Source of the DNA: JAAZHD01 sp012510895
Lineage (GTDB): Bacteria > Bacillota > Clostridia > Caldicoprobacterales > DTU083
NCBI GenBank assembly: GCA_050951465.1
Contig: JBMNJC010000016.1
Location: 1 to 54,321 of the forward strand
DNA: 54,321 nucleotides
Direction: 5' to 3'
The position numbers and the translations under genes are program-made. Shown piece by piece: positions 17,357 through 26,743 of this stretch; positions within the stretch are counted from its first letter, which is position 1, and each line of letters begins with the position of its first letter. Below the pieces are notes generated by a model. It was not told where the DNA came from. It worked only from the letters and a program-made list of their open reading frames with translations, and made no database searches.

Positions 17357-18391
17357 TTGCTAGGATATAAAGATATAGGTATTGACTTGGGGACAGCAAG
17401 CGTACTGGCTTATGTAAAAGGGAAGGGAATTGTGCTTAAGGAACCTTCCGTTATTTCTATTGACAGAAATACAGGACAAGTTCTGGCCGTTGGAGATGAA
17501 GCCAGGTTAATGCTGGGGCGCACCCCCGGCAATATAGTAGCTATCCGGCCTCTGTCCGGAGGCGTCATATCCGATTATGAAGTTACAGAAAAAATGCTTA
17601 AATATTTCCTGCGAAAGGTAACCGGAAAACGGCTTTTTGGCAAGCCCAGAGTGGTAATCTGTGTACCCAGCGGGGTCACCGAGGTAGAAAAGCGTGCAGT
17701 TTTGGATGCAGCTGCAGAGTCGGGAGCCGGCCGTATATACCTGATAGAAGAGCCTATTGCCGCTGCCATCGGAGCCGGCCTGGATATTTCAGAAGCCTGC
17801 GGCCATATGGTTGTTGATATAGGCGGAGGCACCACTGATGTGGCTGTAATCTCCCTGGGCGGGGCAGTGCTTTCTGAAACCATAAAGGTGGCAGGAAATG
17901 ATTTTGATGAAGCCATAATTAAATACATGAGGAAAAAGTATAATCTTCTAATTGGCGACAGGACAGCGGAAGAGATGAAGATAAATATAGGTTCTGCATA
18001 TCCCAGACAAGAAGAGATATATATGGATGTAAGCGGCAGGAACCTGATCTCAGGCCTTCCAAAAACCGTAAGGATTTCATCGGCAGAGATGATTGAGGCC
18101 CTGGAAGAGCCCATACAGGCAATTCTTGAATGTGTTCATTCCGTCCTGGAAAGGACTCCTCCGGAGCTTGCATCAGATATAAGTGAAAAAGGGATTGTTA
18201 TGACCGGAGGAGGTGCCCTGCTGTACGGTTTTGACAAGTTATTGCAGGAGCGCACTAAAATAGCAGTATATGTTGCAGATGATCCTATTTCATGTGTAGC
18301 CCTCGGCACCGGAAAGGCACTGGAATCTCTTGACACAATTTCAAAAACAGGCATATTCGAGCATCGTAAAGGCATACCGGTGGCTTATTAA
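17357..18391 (+). CDS. mbl: MreB/Mbl actin-like cell shape protein
   Basis: A bacterial actin homologue that guides lateral cell-wall synthesis. The 344-residue protein shows the ATPase-fold motifs in order: phosphate 1 (DIGIDLGTASVLAYVKG), phosphate 2 (VVDIGGGTTDVAVISLGG) and adenosine (GIVMTGGGALLYG). The start is probably TTG 17357, 7 nt after AAAGGTGAG; the upstream TTG 17336 and 17351 overlap that site. It is called Mbl rather than MreB because it follows spoIIID and is not part of an mreBCD operon. The paralogues are too similar to separate with certainty by sequence alone. Confidence 0.92.
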   Translation: MLGYKDIGIDLGTASVLAYVKGKGIVLKEPSVISIDRNTGQVLAVGDEARLMLGRTPGNIVAIRPLSGGVISDYEVTEKMLKYFLRKVTGKRLFGKPRVVICVPSGVTEVEKRAVLDAAAESGAGRIYLIEEPIAAAIGAGLDISEACGHMVVDIGGGTTDVAVISLGGAVLSETIKVAGNDFDEAIIKYMRKKYNLLIGDRTAEEMKINIGSAYPRQEEIYMDVSGRNLISGLPKTVRISSAEMIEALEEPIQAILECVHSVLERTPPELASDISEKGIVMTGGGALLYGFDKLLQERTKIAVYVADDPISCVALGTGKALESLDTISKTGIFEHRKGIPVAY

Positions 18392-18459
18392 GAAACCGGT
18401 CCTATGATTTCTAACCGCCTGATTTATGACAGCAAGACCGGAAGAGAGTGTGAAAGAGA

Positions 18460-18900
18460 GTGGATTTAAATATATATGAAATAATTGAGTGTATTCCCCA
18501 TCGTTATCCATTTCTGCTAGTAGACCGGATCACTGAGCTGGTGCCGGGTGAATCTGCAAAAGGATATAAAAATGTAACAATAAATGAGCCCTTTTTTCAA
18601 GGCCATTTTCCGGGCAAGCCCATAATGCCGGGTGTATTGATAATTGAAGCCCTGGCTCAGCTGGGCGCAGTTGCCGTCCTCAGCAGGGAGGAGAACAAAG
18701 GCAAGCTGGCGCTTTTTACAGGCATTGACGGTGTTAGATTCCGCAGACAGGTGATTCCCGGCGATAAACTGGAACTGGAAGTTAACGTTATAAAATTAAG
18801 AAGCAGCATGGGTAAGGCAGCTGTCAAGGCAAGTGTCGATGGAGAAGAGGCTGCAAAAGGCGAAATAATGTTTGCTTTTGCGAAACCATCCGGCAAATAA
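18460..18900 (+). CDS. fabZ: 3-hydroxyacyl-[acyl-carrier-protein] dehydratase
   Basis: FabZ removes water from 3-hydroxyacyl-ACP in each round of fatty acid synthesis. The 146-residue hotdog-fold protein has the conserved PHRYPFLLVDRI opening, the catalytic histidine in GHFPGKPIMPGVL and the glutamate in IIEALAQLGAV. The start is GTG 18460 (DLNIYEIIECIPHRYPF); the Shine-Dalgarno sequence is weak (GAAAGAG). It stands alone here, 68 bp after mbl, not in a fab operon. That position next to mbl is also found in Bacillus (ywpB). Confidence 0.96.
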   Translation: MDLNIYEIIECIPHRYPFLLVDRITELVPGESAKGYKNVTINEPFFQGHFPGKPIMPGVLIIEALAQLGAVAVLSREENKGKLALFTGIDGVRFRRQVIPGDKLELEVNVIKLRSSMGKAAVKASVDGEEAAKGEIMFAFAKPSGK

Positions 18901-18944
18901 GTAAAAAATTTTGTTTATAATGAAAAGAAAATTATGGAGATTTA

Positions 18945-18972
18945 GAAGGAGTTCCTGTTTTTTTGACGAATT
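18945..18972 (+). promoter_or_regulatory. Putative sigma-H promoter of spoVG
   Basis: GAAGGAGTT (18945-18953), an 11-nt spacer and GACGAATT (18965-18972) fit the sigma-H pattern RnAGGAwWW-N11/12-RnnGAATw with one mismatch. Bacillus spoVG is a classic sigma-H gene, so the site and gene agree. The transcript would start about 50 bp before the GTG. Confidence 0.65.
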
Positions 18973-19028
18973 ATTTTTATAGTAAGTTGTGTGCATCTTG
19001 CTTATTTGCTGGAAGGTGGTGAAGTGGG

Positions 19029-19295
19029 GTGACCATTACAGATGTGCGCATCCGTAAAATTGGGGGCGATGGGAAGATGAAGGCTGTGGCTTCCGTTACC
19101 TTCGACAACGAGTTTGTTGTTCACGATATCAAGGTCATAGAAGGACAAAACGGACTATTCATAGCCATGCCAAGTCGAAAGACCCCAGACGGGGAGTATC
19201 GTGATATTGCTCATCCTATCAATTCAAGCACCAGAGAAATGATCCAAGGCCTGGTATTAAAGAATTACAACGAACTAAAAGAGAAAGATGAGTAG
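19029..19295 (+). CDS. spoVG: Septation/RNA-binding regulator SpoVG
   Basis: SpoVG is a small nucleic-acid-binding protein that affects asymmetric septation and, in several Firmicutes, many other genes. The 88-residue protein is nearly identical to the family over VTFDNEFVVHDIKVIEG and IAMPSRKTPDGEYRDIAHPI. The start is GTG 19029, preceded by GGAAGGTGGTGAAG. A sigma-H-type promoter lies about 60 bp upstream and a strong hairpin follows directly. The neighbour is prs; in Bacillus spoVG is also just upstream of the glmU-prs pair, but glmU is absent between them here. Confidence 0.97.
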   Translation: MTITDVRIRKIGGDGKMKAVASVTFDNEFVVHDIKVIEGQNGLFIAMPSRKTPDGEYRDIAHPINSSTREMIQGLVLKNYNELKEKDE

Positions 19296-19296
19296 C

Positions 19297-19324
19297 ATTA
19301 AAGGAGAGGAAACTCTCCTTTAAT
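19297..19324 (+). terminator. Hairpin terminator after spoVG
   Basis: A perfect 12-bp inverted repeat, ATTAAAGGAGAG and CTCTCCTTTAAT, around a GAAA tetraloop, 2 bp after the stop. The downstream T-tract is weak (GTTTGTT). Confidence 0.7.
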
Positions 19325-19366
19325 GTTTGTTCAAACAGGCAGCACCCGGCTTTCTGCTTGTCTCAA

Positions 19367-19396
19367 TTGAAGCAGACCGCCGGGATATGATATAAT
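19367..19396 (+). promoter_or_regulatory. Sigma-A promoter of prs (extended -10)
   Basis: TTGAAG (19367-19372), 18 nt and consensus TATAAT (19391-19396) preceded by TGA, an extended -10. The leader to prs is about 170 nt and contains a short GCCGG/CCGGC hairpin, but no recognised riboswitch. Confidence 0.65.
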
Positions 19397-19572
19397 ATGC
19401 TTGGATCTGGAGCCGGATTTTTACCGGCCTCTTTAAGTCAGGCGGTAATCTATATGCGGGTGCAGCATGGTGCAGCACGCTGTTTTTATGTAAAGCAGTG
19501 TAAATTCTGATAATAAGCGGCTGGACAGATAAAAGATAACCGATTTGATCACGTAAATGGAGGATAAATAAA

Positions 19573-20529
19573 ATGCTTACCCGTGGGAAGAGTATTAAGA
19601 TATTTTCCGGTAATGCCAATATGAAGCTGGCAAAGGAGATTGCCGGATATGTAGGGGTTCCGCTGGGAAATTCCAGGGTTTCCACCTTCAGTGACGGTGA
19701 AATCTCAGTAGACATCTATGAGACCGTCCGGGGTTCCGATGTATTTGTTATTCAGCCCACCAGTACACCGGTCAATAATCACCTCATGGAACTGCTTATT
19801 CTGATTGATGCTTTTAAGCGGGCATCTGCCGCTCAGGTAACAGCCGTTATTCCCTATTACGGATATGCCCGTCAGGACCGGAAGGTTAAGGCCCGGGATC
19901 CTATCACGGCCAAGCTGGTAGCTGATCTGATTACCACGGCCGGAGCAGACAGGGTGCTCACTATGGATCTGCATGCTGCACAGATCCAGGGTTTTTTTGA
20001 TATTCCGGTTGATAATTTGTTCAGCTTGCCGATTCTTTCGAAATACTATATAGAACAGGGTTTTATGGGAGACGATATAGTTGTGGTTGCTCCTGATCTC
20101 GGAAGTGTCACCAGGGCGAGAAATCTGGCTCAGAAGCTGAATGCCCCAATTGCAATAATTGATAAAAGAAGACCGAAGGCCAATGTGGCAGAAGTTATGA
20201 ATATCATAGGAGATGTTAAAGGCAAGCGGGCTATTATTATCGATGATATGATCGACACTGCAGGTACCCTTCAGCAGGGTTCAAGAGCGCTGACAGAAAA
20301 AGGCGGAGCCAGGGAAGTATATGCCTGTGCGGCTCATGCAGTCTTATCCGGACCCGCCATAGAACGAATTAAGGATTCTCCGATAAAGGAACTGGTGGTT
20401 ACCAACAGCATTGATTTGGCGCCTGAAAAACAAATAGATAAAATCCGAGTGCTTTCGGTCGGCCGCCTTTTTGCAGAGGCCATAGAAAGGATTTTTGAGG
20501 GACTTTCAGTCAGCACTTTATTTGATTAA
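19573..20529 (+). CDS. prs: Ribose-phosphate pyrophosphokinase
   Basis: Prs makes PRPP from ribose 5-phosphate and ATP, the precursor of nucleotides, histidine and tryptophan and the substrate of Upp. The 318-residue protein has the flexible-loop and ATP-binding region YYGYARQDRKVKARDPITAK, the metal-binding histidine in MDLHAAQIQGFF and the PRPP motif IIIDDMIDTAGTL. ATG 19573 follows TGGAGGATAAATAA. The length is normal. A promoter with an extended -10 lies 180 bp upstream. The spoVG-prs-pth-mfd order is the usual Firmicutes order. Confidence 0.98.
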   Translation: MLTRGKSIKIFSGNANMKLAKEIAGYVGVPLGNSRVSTFSDGEISVDIYETVRGSDVFVIQPTSTPVNNHLMELLILIDAFKRASAAQVTAVIPYYGYARQDRKVKARDPITAKLVADLITTAGADRVLTMDLHAAQIQGFFDIPVDNLFSLPILSKYYIEQGFMGDDIVVVAPDLGSVTRARNLAQKLNAPIAIIDKRRPKANVAEVMNIIGDVKGKRAIIIDDMIDTAGTLQQGSRALTEKGGAREVYACAAHAVLSGPAIERIKDSPIKELVVTNSIDLAPEKQIDKIRVLSVGRLFAEAIERIFEGLSVSTLFD

Positions 20530-20580
20530 ATATGCTTAATTATGAGCTTAAGGTATACATCATCAGAAAGGACAAAAACT

Positions 20581-21156
20581 ATGTACATAATAACCGGATT
20601 GGGGAATCCGGGTGAAAAATACCACGGCACCCGGCACAATATCGGGTTTTACGTAATTGATCTGTTATCGGAAATACATAATATCCCCTTGAACAAGATC
20701 AAACACAGGGCGGTTATAGGGGAAGGTTACATTGGTGATAAAAAGGTAGTGCTTGCAAAGCCGCAGACCTTTATGAACCAAAGCGGCGAAAGCCTGCTTT
20801 TGATGAATCAGTGGTATAAGCCCAAATTAGAGCATAATATTGTTATATATGATGATATTGATCTGGATACGGGGGTTCTTAGGATCCGCCCTTCCGGAAG
20901 TGCAGGAAGCCATAACGGCATGAAATCTGTAATATACCAACTGCATAGCCAGGATTTTCCGCGGATTCGCATTGGCATAGGAAAGCCGCCGGAAGGTTGG
21001 GAATTATCGGATTATGTGTTGGCCCGTTTTCGGGACGACGAAATAGAAATAATGAAAAAAGCATGCCAAAGAGCGGTAAACGCAGTTGAAACCATGCTTT
21101 CTCACGGCATAACTGATGCCATGAACAAATATAACGGACATAATGGAAATGGATAG
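20581..21156 (+). CDS. pth: Peptidyl-tRNA hydrolase
   Basis: Pth frees tRNA from peptidyl-tRNA that drops off ribosomes. The 191-residue protein starts at ATG 20581 (YIITGLGNPGEKYHGTRHNIG). The catalytic histidine is in TRHNIGF and the asparagines are in PQTFMNQSGES and GSAGSHNGMKS. The AGAAAGGAC ribosome binding site supports this start over one 39 bp upstream. It lies 51 bp after prs and 12 bp before mfd, so the three are probably one operon. Confidence 0.97.
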   Translation: MYIITGLGNPGEKYHGTRHNIGFYVIDLLSEIHNIPLNKIKHRAVIGEGYIGDKKVVLAKPQTFMNQSGESLLLMNQWYKPKLEHNIVIYDDIDLDTGVLRIRPSGSAGSHNGMKSVIYQLHSQDFPRIRIGIGKPPEGWELSDYVLARFRDDEIEIMKKACQRAVNAVETMLSHGITDAMNKYNGHNGNG

Positions 21157-21168
21157 GAGAGGCGCAAT

Positions 21169-24100
21169 TTGCCAATTTGGTATAAGGTCATGGAAAAATG
21201 GCCTGCATTTCAGAAAATAAAAGAGCATGTCCGCAGCGTAAGGGGTATAACATCATTTACCGGCGTGACTGATGCTCAAAAGTGCCATTTAACAGCCAGT
21301 ATCGTATATCCTTTGAACAACACCTGTGTTTTTATTACCTACGATGAGATGCAGGCCAACACTCTGCTGGATGACTTTAAATTTTTCTTTTCTGATAAGG
21401 CGGTGCTGTTTCCGTCAAGAGAAATAATGCTTTATCATGCTGCTGCCCACAGCCGGGAGGTAACGGGTCAGCGGCTTTCTGTGTTGGGGAGGCTTGCTGC
21501 CGGAGAGAAACTGCTGGTGATTGCCCCTGTAGATGCCGTTTTACAGCCGGATATCCCGCTGCCTGTGTTTAAAAAGTCGCTGCTGAAAATACAGGAGGGG
21601 GAGGAATTATCCCTGTCGGATTTGGCGGCAAGAGCTGTTGATCTGGGTTATGAGAGGGTTTATACCATTGAAGGTCCAGGCCAGTTCAGTCTGCGGGGCA
21701 GTATATTTGATATTTTTCCTCCCGGGGCGGAGAAGCCTTACAGAATTGATTTTTTTGATGACTTTGTAGATTCTGTTCATGATTTTGATATACTAACTCA
21801 AAGATCCGAAGAGCGTCGACAGACTGTGTACATTCCGCCGGCTGTGGATCTAATTGCTTCAAAAGATGAGCTTAAAAAGGCGGGACAGGAAATAGAGAAA
21901 AACTTCAGGCAGCTTCTTCAAAAAATGGAAGGGCAGCCTGATTTTGACAAAGCACAGCTTTGCAGCCGCATGGACAGGCTGCTGGAACAGCTGGAGCATG
22001 GAACAATAAGCGAACATCTCTATAATTATTTCCCCTACTTCTATGAAAATCCGGGTTCCCTGCTTGACTATGCAGGACCTGATGCCTGCCTGGTCTTTGA
22101 TGAACCGGCTCGGATCAGGGAACACAGTAAACAGAAGGCAGAAGAATTTTCGGTATATTTTCAGGATTTGCTGATGAAAGGTGAAGTTCTTCCCAAACAA
22201 GCCGGCCTGCTGGGAAGTTTTGATGTCATACTGGCCAGGGCAGATGAGCTGAGAAGCATTTCACTTATGTCCCTTCCCCGAAGCAATCCGGGCTTTCAGC
22301 CTAAACGGATTCAGACGGTTGAAGCCCGTACCATTCCTGCTTACCACGGAAAATGGGAACTTCTTGCCGATGATTTGCGTTACTGGAAAAGCAGAAACTA
22401 TACCATTCTGCTTCTGTATGGCAGGCGTTTCAAGGCAAAAGGGCTGTCCGATGCCCTGAGAGAATATGATCTGGATACAGTTGTATGGACTCATATGCCT
22501 GAGGATGTGCCGCCGGGCCAGATCGCCATTGTTCCGGGTAATCTCAGCAAGGGTTTTGAATATACTGAAGGGCGCTTTGTCCTGATCAGCGAGCAGGAGA
22601 TGTTCAAAACCCAGAAACGCAAAAAGGCTTCAAAGGCAAGAAAGAACAAGCTGGATTCCTTTGTTGATTTGAAAGTTGGAAGCCTGGTAGTGCATGAAAA
22701 TCATGGTATCGGCAGATATATGGGCATAGAAAAGTTAAAGGTAAATGATCAGGAACGGGATTATTTACTAATTCAGTATGCGGGGACAGACCGCCTGTAT
22801 ATTCCGACAGATCAGATGGAGCTTATTCAGCCCTATGTAGGCGGTGAGGAGAGCACTCCCCGCCTGTCCAAACTGGGCGGTACAGAGTGGCAGAAAACAA
22901 AGGCCCGGGTTCGTGAGTCAGTGAAAGAGCTGGCTTTTGATCTTCTGAAATTATATGCCGAAAGAGAAGCTTCCAAGGGGTTTAAATTTTCAAAAGACAC
23001 CCCATGGCAGGAAGAGCTTGAAGAAAGCTTTGTCTATGAGGAAACTCCGGATCAGATACATTCCTTGAATGAGATCAAGAGGGATATGGAGTCGGATATT
23101 GTAATGGACCGCCTGCTTTGCGGCGATGTGGGCTACGGGAAAACCGAGGTGGCTATCCGGGCTGCCTTCAAGGCGGTTATGGACCAAAAACAGGTTGCAG
23201 TTCTGGCACCTACCACCATACTTGCCCAACAGCATTATAATACCTTTGTGAGCCGGTTTGCTGATTTTCCTGTTACAGTGGACGTACTGAGCCGCTTCAG
23301 GACTGCCAGAGAGCAAAGGGAGATAATTAAGGCCCTAAAGGAAGGCAGCATAGATGTTATAATCGGAACCCACCGTTTGCTGGGCAAAGACGTAAAATTC
23401 AAGGATCTGGGTCTTCTGATCATTGATGAGGAACAGCGCTTCGGTGTCGGGCACAAGGAAATGATGAAGCAGATGAAGAAGAATGTGGATGTGCTCACCC
23501 TGACCGCCACCCCCATTCCCCGAACCCTGCATATGTCGCTGACCGGCATACGGGACATCAGTATCATTGAAACTCCTCCGGAAAATCGCTACCCGGTTCA
23601 GACCTATGTGGTGGAATACAGCGACTCTTTAGTACGGGATGCCATCATCCGGGAAGTTCAAAGAGGAGGACAGGTGTATTTTGTATACAATCATGTAAAG
23701 CGCATGGAAAAGATGGCGGAAAGATTAAGGATGCTGGTTCCTGAAGTCAGGATTGCCATGGCACACGGGCAAATGAGTGAAGCGGTTTTGGAAAGAACCA
23801 TGATGGCTTTCTATGGACATGAGTATGATTTGCTTTTATGTTCAACTATTATAGAAAGCGGGCTTGATATACCCAGCGTGAACACCCTTATTGTTTATGA
23901 TGCAGACTATTTCGGTCTGTCCCAGCTTTATCAGCTGCGGGGCAGGGTAGGACGATCCAATCGCGTGGCTTATGCCTACTTCACATATAAAAAGGATAAG
24001 GTGCTTAACGAAATTGCAGAAAAAAGATTAAGGGCAATAAAAGAGTTTACTGAATTCGGTTCAGGGTTTAAAATAGCTATGAGGGATCTGGAAATACGGG

Positions 24101-24693
24101 GAGCCGGCAATCTGCTCGGCCCGGAACAGCACGGGCAGATGGCTGCGGTAGGTTATGATCTTTATGTCAAACTGCTGGCAGAAGCGGTTAAGGAAATAAA
24201 GGGAGAAGAACCTGAAAAGCCGGTGGAAGCAGTGGTGGATATCGGGGTGGATGCTTATCTGCCCAACAGCTATATAGCTGAAGAGAGCCATAAGATTCAA
24301 ATGTATAAGCGCATTGCGGCTATAGAGAGTTTTGCTGACAAGCTGGATGTGGAAGAGGAATTAATGGACCGTTTCGGTGACATGCCTCAGGAGACGGTTA
24401 ATCTTATACAAATTGCCTATATCAGGGCTCTGGCTGAAAAATTCGGATTTTCAGAGATAATACATCGGGGCCGGGAAGTTAAAATGAAAATGAGCTCCAA
24501 TCATAAGCTGACTCCCAGGACCCTTATGATTCTCCTCAATGAAAATCAAAAGATGCTCCGATATGTTGGCTCGAATCAGCCTGTTATGGTATTATACGGG
24601 AAGGATGCCGAAGGAAGTGAAGCACTGGCCGGTGTTGCCAAAGTTTTGGAAAGAATAAATGAACTGCAAAAGGGAAAGGAAGAAGCAAATTGA
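21169..24693 (+). CDS. mfd: Transcription-repair coupling factor
   Basis: Mfd removes RNA polymerase stalled at DNA lesions and recruits UvrA. The 1174-residue protein has the UvrB-like N-terminal region with the SREIMLYHAAAHSRE and SLRGSIFDIFPPG motifs, the RNA-polymerase-interacting (CarD-like) domain near residue 500 (VGSLVVHENHGIGRYMGIEK), then the RecG-like helicase with Walker A GDVGYGKTEVA near 652, DEEQRFGV near 755 and TATPIPRTL, followed by the C-terminal TRCF domain. The start is taken as TTG 21169 after GGATAGGAGAGG. Its stop overlaps the TTG start of the next gene. Length and domains are complete. Confidence 0.97.
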   Translation: MPIWYKVMEKWPAFQKIKEHVRSVRGITSFTGVTDAQKCHLTASIVYPLNNTCVFITYDEMQANTLLDDFKFFFSDKAVLFPSREIMLYHAAAHSREVTGQRLSVLGRLAAGEKLLVIAPVDAVLQPDIPLPVFKKSLLKIQEGEELSLSDLAARAVDLGYERVYTIEGPGQFSLRGSIFDIFPPGAEKPYRIDFFDDFVDSVHDFDILTQRSEERRQTVYIPPAVDLIASKDELKKAGQEIEKNFRQLLQKMEGQPDFDKAQLCSRMDRLLEQLEHGTISEHLYNYFPYFYENPGSLLDYAGPDACLVFDEPARIREHSKQKAEEFSVYFQDLLMKGEVLPKQAGLLGSFDVILARADELRSISLMSLPRSNPGFQPKRIQTVEARTIPAYHGKWELLADDLRYWKSRNYTILLLYGRRFKAKGLSDALREYDLDTVVWTHMPEDVPPGQIAIVPGNLSKGFEYTEGRFVLISEQEMFKTQKRKKASKARKNKLDSFVDLKVGSLVVHENHGIGRYMGIEKLKVNDQERDYLLIQYAGTDRLYIPTDQMELIQPYVGGEESTPRLSKLGGTEWQKTKARVRESVKELAFDLLKLYAEREASKGFKFSKDTPWQEELEESFVYEETPDQIHSLNEIKRDMESDIVMDRLLCGDVGYGKTEVAIRAAFKAVMDQKQVAVLAPTTILAQQHYNTFVSRFADFPVTVDVLSRFRTAREQREIIKALKEGSIDVIIGTHRLLGKDVKFKDLGLLIIDEEQRFGVGHKEMMKQMKKNVDVLTLTATPIPRTLHMSLTGIRDISIIETPPENRYPVQTYVVEYSDSLVRDAIIREVQRGGQVYFVYNHVKRMEKMAERLRMLVPEVRIAMAHGQMSEAVLERTMMAFYGHEYDLLLCSTIIESGLDIPSVNTLIVYDADYFGLSQLYQLRGRVGRSNRVAYAYFTYKKDKVLNEIAEKRLRAIKEFTEFGSGFKIAMRDLEIRGAGNLLGPEQHGQMAAVGYDLYVKLLAEAVKEIKGEEPEKPVEAVVDIGVDAYLPNSYIAEESHKIQMYKRIAAIESFADKLDVEEELMDRFGDMPQETVNLIQIAYIRALAEKFGFSEIIHRGREVKMKMSSNHKLTPRTLMILLNENQKMLRYVGSNQPVMVLYGKDAEGSEALAGVAKVLERINELQKGKEEAN

Positions 24694-25841
24694 ACAAAAG
24701 ACAACGCATGGTGCTTATTGCACTCATTGGAATTATGGCTGTTCTCATGGCCGGCTGCAATTTAGTGCGGGTTAATGAGGAGAAGGATCGTCAGATAGTA
24801 GTGGCAAAAGTAAATGGAAAGGAAATACTCAAAGGTGCTGTATTGGATCAGTATCGTGCCAATTACGGGGTCCCGGAAGAATATGATGAGCAGATACTGA
24901 CTGGAATACTGGATGCTCTTATTGAAGAGGAATTGGTAAAGCAAAAGGCAGAAGCCGCCGGTTATGTATTGAATGACGAGGTCATAAACCGTGCAAGGGA
25001 AGAATATGAACAGAGCCTTAAAGATTATGCAGAAGCTTTAAGGGAAGAAGCCGGCGAAGATGATGACAGCGATACCGATTATTTGCAGAAGGCAAAAGAA
25101 AAAATGTCGGAATATTATGAGGCCGCGGGCTTGTCAGAGGAAGAATATATAGAGAACTGGGCAAAATACATTGCCATTCAGGATTACCTGGACCAGCTTA
25201 CCAATGATATCACAGTGACAGAAACTGAAATAGAGGAATTTTATCAGGAAGAATTGGAGTTTCAGCTGGACAACCCTTCGCTGGCAGCTTTTTATTCCTC
25301 GGTTAAGGTAGTTGAAAAGCCGGCAAGCAGAACGGTTAAACATATTCTTATCAAGCTTTCCGATGAAGATATGAATGCCATATCCTCCCTGAGACAGGAA
25401 AACAAATCGGAAGAAGCTGATGAGCTTCGGGACGAAAAACTGGCGGAAATACGTAAAAAGGCTGAGGATGTTCTGGTTAAGGCAAAGGCAGGTGAAGATT
25501 TTGAGGCCCTTATTAAAGAGTATGGGGAAGATCCCGGCATGGAAAATGAGGAAAACAAGGACGGCTATTCCATGTACAAGGATTCCAGCATGTATCCTGA
25601 ATTCATTGAAGCATCCTTTAAGCTGAAAGAAGGAGAAATATCCGATTTGGTGGCTACGGATGCAGGTTATCATATAATAAAGGTATATGAGGCCAATGAG
25701 GATGAAATAACTCCCCTGGATGAAATAAAAGATAAAGTGCAGGAAGTGCTGTTGAACCAGAAGAAGAGCATAAAAATCGATGAATTGATTGCAGAATGGC
25801 TGGAGGAAGCTGATATAAAGAAGTATGAGAGAAGGCTGTAA
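24690..25841 (+). CDS. Peptidylprolyl isomerase lipoprotein (PrsA/SurA-like)
   Basis: A 383-residue membrane lipoprotein that probably helps exported proteins to fold outside the membrane. It has a signal peptide with lipobox LMAGC (Cys23), a helical SurA_N-like chaperone part to about residue 210, then a parvulin-type isomerase domain (KHILIKLSDED ... DAGYHIIKVYE). A charged Asp/Glu insert (EEAGEDDDSDTD) lies in the chaperone part. The TTG start overlaps the mfd stop (TTGA), so its translation is coupled to mfd. In Clostridia a PpiC-domain gene often sits between mfd and spoVT. It is related to PrsA, but I would not assign the symbol. Confidence 0.9.
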   Translation: MNKRQRMVLIALIGIMAVLMAGCNLVRVNEEKDRQIVVAKVNGKEILKGAVLDQYRANYGVPEEYDEQILTGILDALIEEELVKQKAEAAGYVLNDEVINRAREEYEQSLKDYAEALREEAGEDDDSDTDYLQKAKEKMSEYYEAAGLSEEEYIENWAKYIAIQDYLDQLTNDITVTETEIEEFYQEELEFQLDNPSLAAFYSSVKVVEKPASRTVKHILIKLSDEDMNAISSLRQENKSEEADELRDEKLAEIRKKAEDVLVKAKAGEDFEALIKEYGEDPGMENEENKDGYSMYKDSSMYPEFIEASFKLKEGEISDLVATDAGYHIIKVYEANEDEITPLDEIKDKVQEVLLNQKKSIKIDELIAEWLEEADIKKYERRL

Positions 25842-25885
25842 TAAACTGCCTTGACAATCATTATCCATAGTCCTTCCAAAGAGAT

Positions 25886-25915
25886 GCATAAAAGCCAAAG
25901 TCAAGTAAAATAATA
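25886..25915 (+). promoter_or_regulatory. Putative sigma-G promoter of spoVT
   Basis: GCATA (25886-25890), 18 nt and AATAATA (25909-25915) resemble the sigma-G pattern GNATR-N17/18-CATNNTA with the first -10 base off. Bacillus spoVT is transcribed by sigma-G. Suggestive only. Confidence 0.4.
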
Positions 25916-25963
25916 ACGATGCAGGACAGTTTTCTATGATATGCCTATGAAGGAGGGATTTAT

Positions 25964-26518
25964 GTGAAAGCAACAGGGATTGTCAGGCGGATAGATGATT
26001 TGGGACGTGTGGTCATTCCTAAAGAGATTCGCAGGACATTACGCATTCGGGAAGGTGATCCCCTGGAAATATTTACAGCCAGAGAAGGAGAGGTCATACT
26101 TAAAAAATATTCCCCGATCGGGGAACTCGGTGACTTTGCAACAGAATATGCGGAATCACTGCATGAGACCTTAGGATATATTTCCTGTATTACAGATAAG
26201 GATACTATCATAGCTGTTGCAGGAGGAACCAAAAAAGACTTTTTGGATAAGGCCATTAGTGCTGATCTGGAACAGATAATGGAAATGAAAAAGACCGTGC
26301 TGATAAACGGGCAGGAAGATAAACCCGTTGGCATCACTGTCGAAGGGGATAATGGGGAAAAGTATACTGCTCAGGTAATCGCCCCCATTGTGAACCAGGG
26401 TGATGCCATTGGTGCTGTGCTTCTTTTATCAAAGGATCCTGAAGCCCGAATGGGAGAGATGGAAGTGAAGGTGGCAGAAACAGCCGCAGGTTTTCTGGGC
26501 AAACAAATAGATCATTGA
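25964..26518 (+). CDS. spoVT: Stage V sporulation protein T
   Basis: SpoVT is a forespore transcription regulator acting with sigma-G. The 184-residue protein has an AbrB-type DNA-binding domain at residues 1-50 (GIVRRIDDLGRVVIPKEIRR) and a GAF-like C-terminal domain of about 120 residues. The start GTG 25964 follows AAGGAGGGA; an overlapping ATG at 25962 runs directly into a stop. It has its own upstream gap with a sigma-G-like box and a terminator at 26564-26597. The mfd-(ppiC)-spoVT-spoVB order matches other spore formers. Confidence 0.97.
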   Translation: MKATGIVRRIDDLGRVVIPKEIRRTLRIREGDPLEIFTAREGEVILKKYSPIGELGDFATEYAESLHETLGYISCITDKDTIIAVAGGTKKDFLDKAISADLEQIMEMKKTVLINGQEDKPVGITVEGDNGEKYTAQVIAPIVNQGDAIGAVLLLSKDPEARMGEMEVKVAETAAGFLGKQIDH

Positions 26519-26563
26519 TGTTTAATTGGAATCTTAGATTAAGAACTTTAAAGAGTTTAAGCG

Positions 26564-26597
26564 AAAGGGCATTGAAGAAATTTTCAATGCCTTTTCT
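26564..26597 (+). terminator. Terminator after spoVT
   Basis: AAAGGGCATTGAA pairs with TTCAATGCCTTTT around a short loop, followed by CTT. Confidence 0.75.
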
Positions 26598-26660
26598 TCA
26601 TAGGAGCCCCTGTTTTATGAATATATTTACCAAAAGCGGCATAAAAGCGGATATAAAGGG

Positions 26661-26689
26661 TTGTCATCTTTCTCTGAATGATATACTAT
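26661..26689 (+). promoter_or_regulatory. Possible sigma-A promoter of spoVB
   Basis: TTGTCA (26661-26666), 17 nt, TACTAT (26684-26689), 55 bp before the spoVB start. The -10 is imperfect. Confidence 0.35.
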
Positions 26690-26743
26690 TCAAAGTAGCT
26701 TAGTTTTGGAACTGTTTAATTGTGCAGGAGGTTTTTATCGTAA

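Noticed and set aside
19397..19572. Riboswitch in the prs leader
   Set aside because: Only a small hairpin is seen; no known motif can be recognised.
25134..25973. 279-codon open frame on the - strand opposite the isomerase gene
   Set aside because: Hydrophobic, low-complexity content produced by the charged codons of the opposite strand; no start signal.
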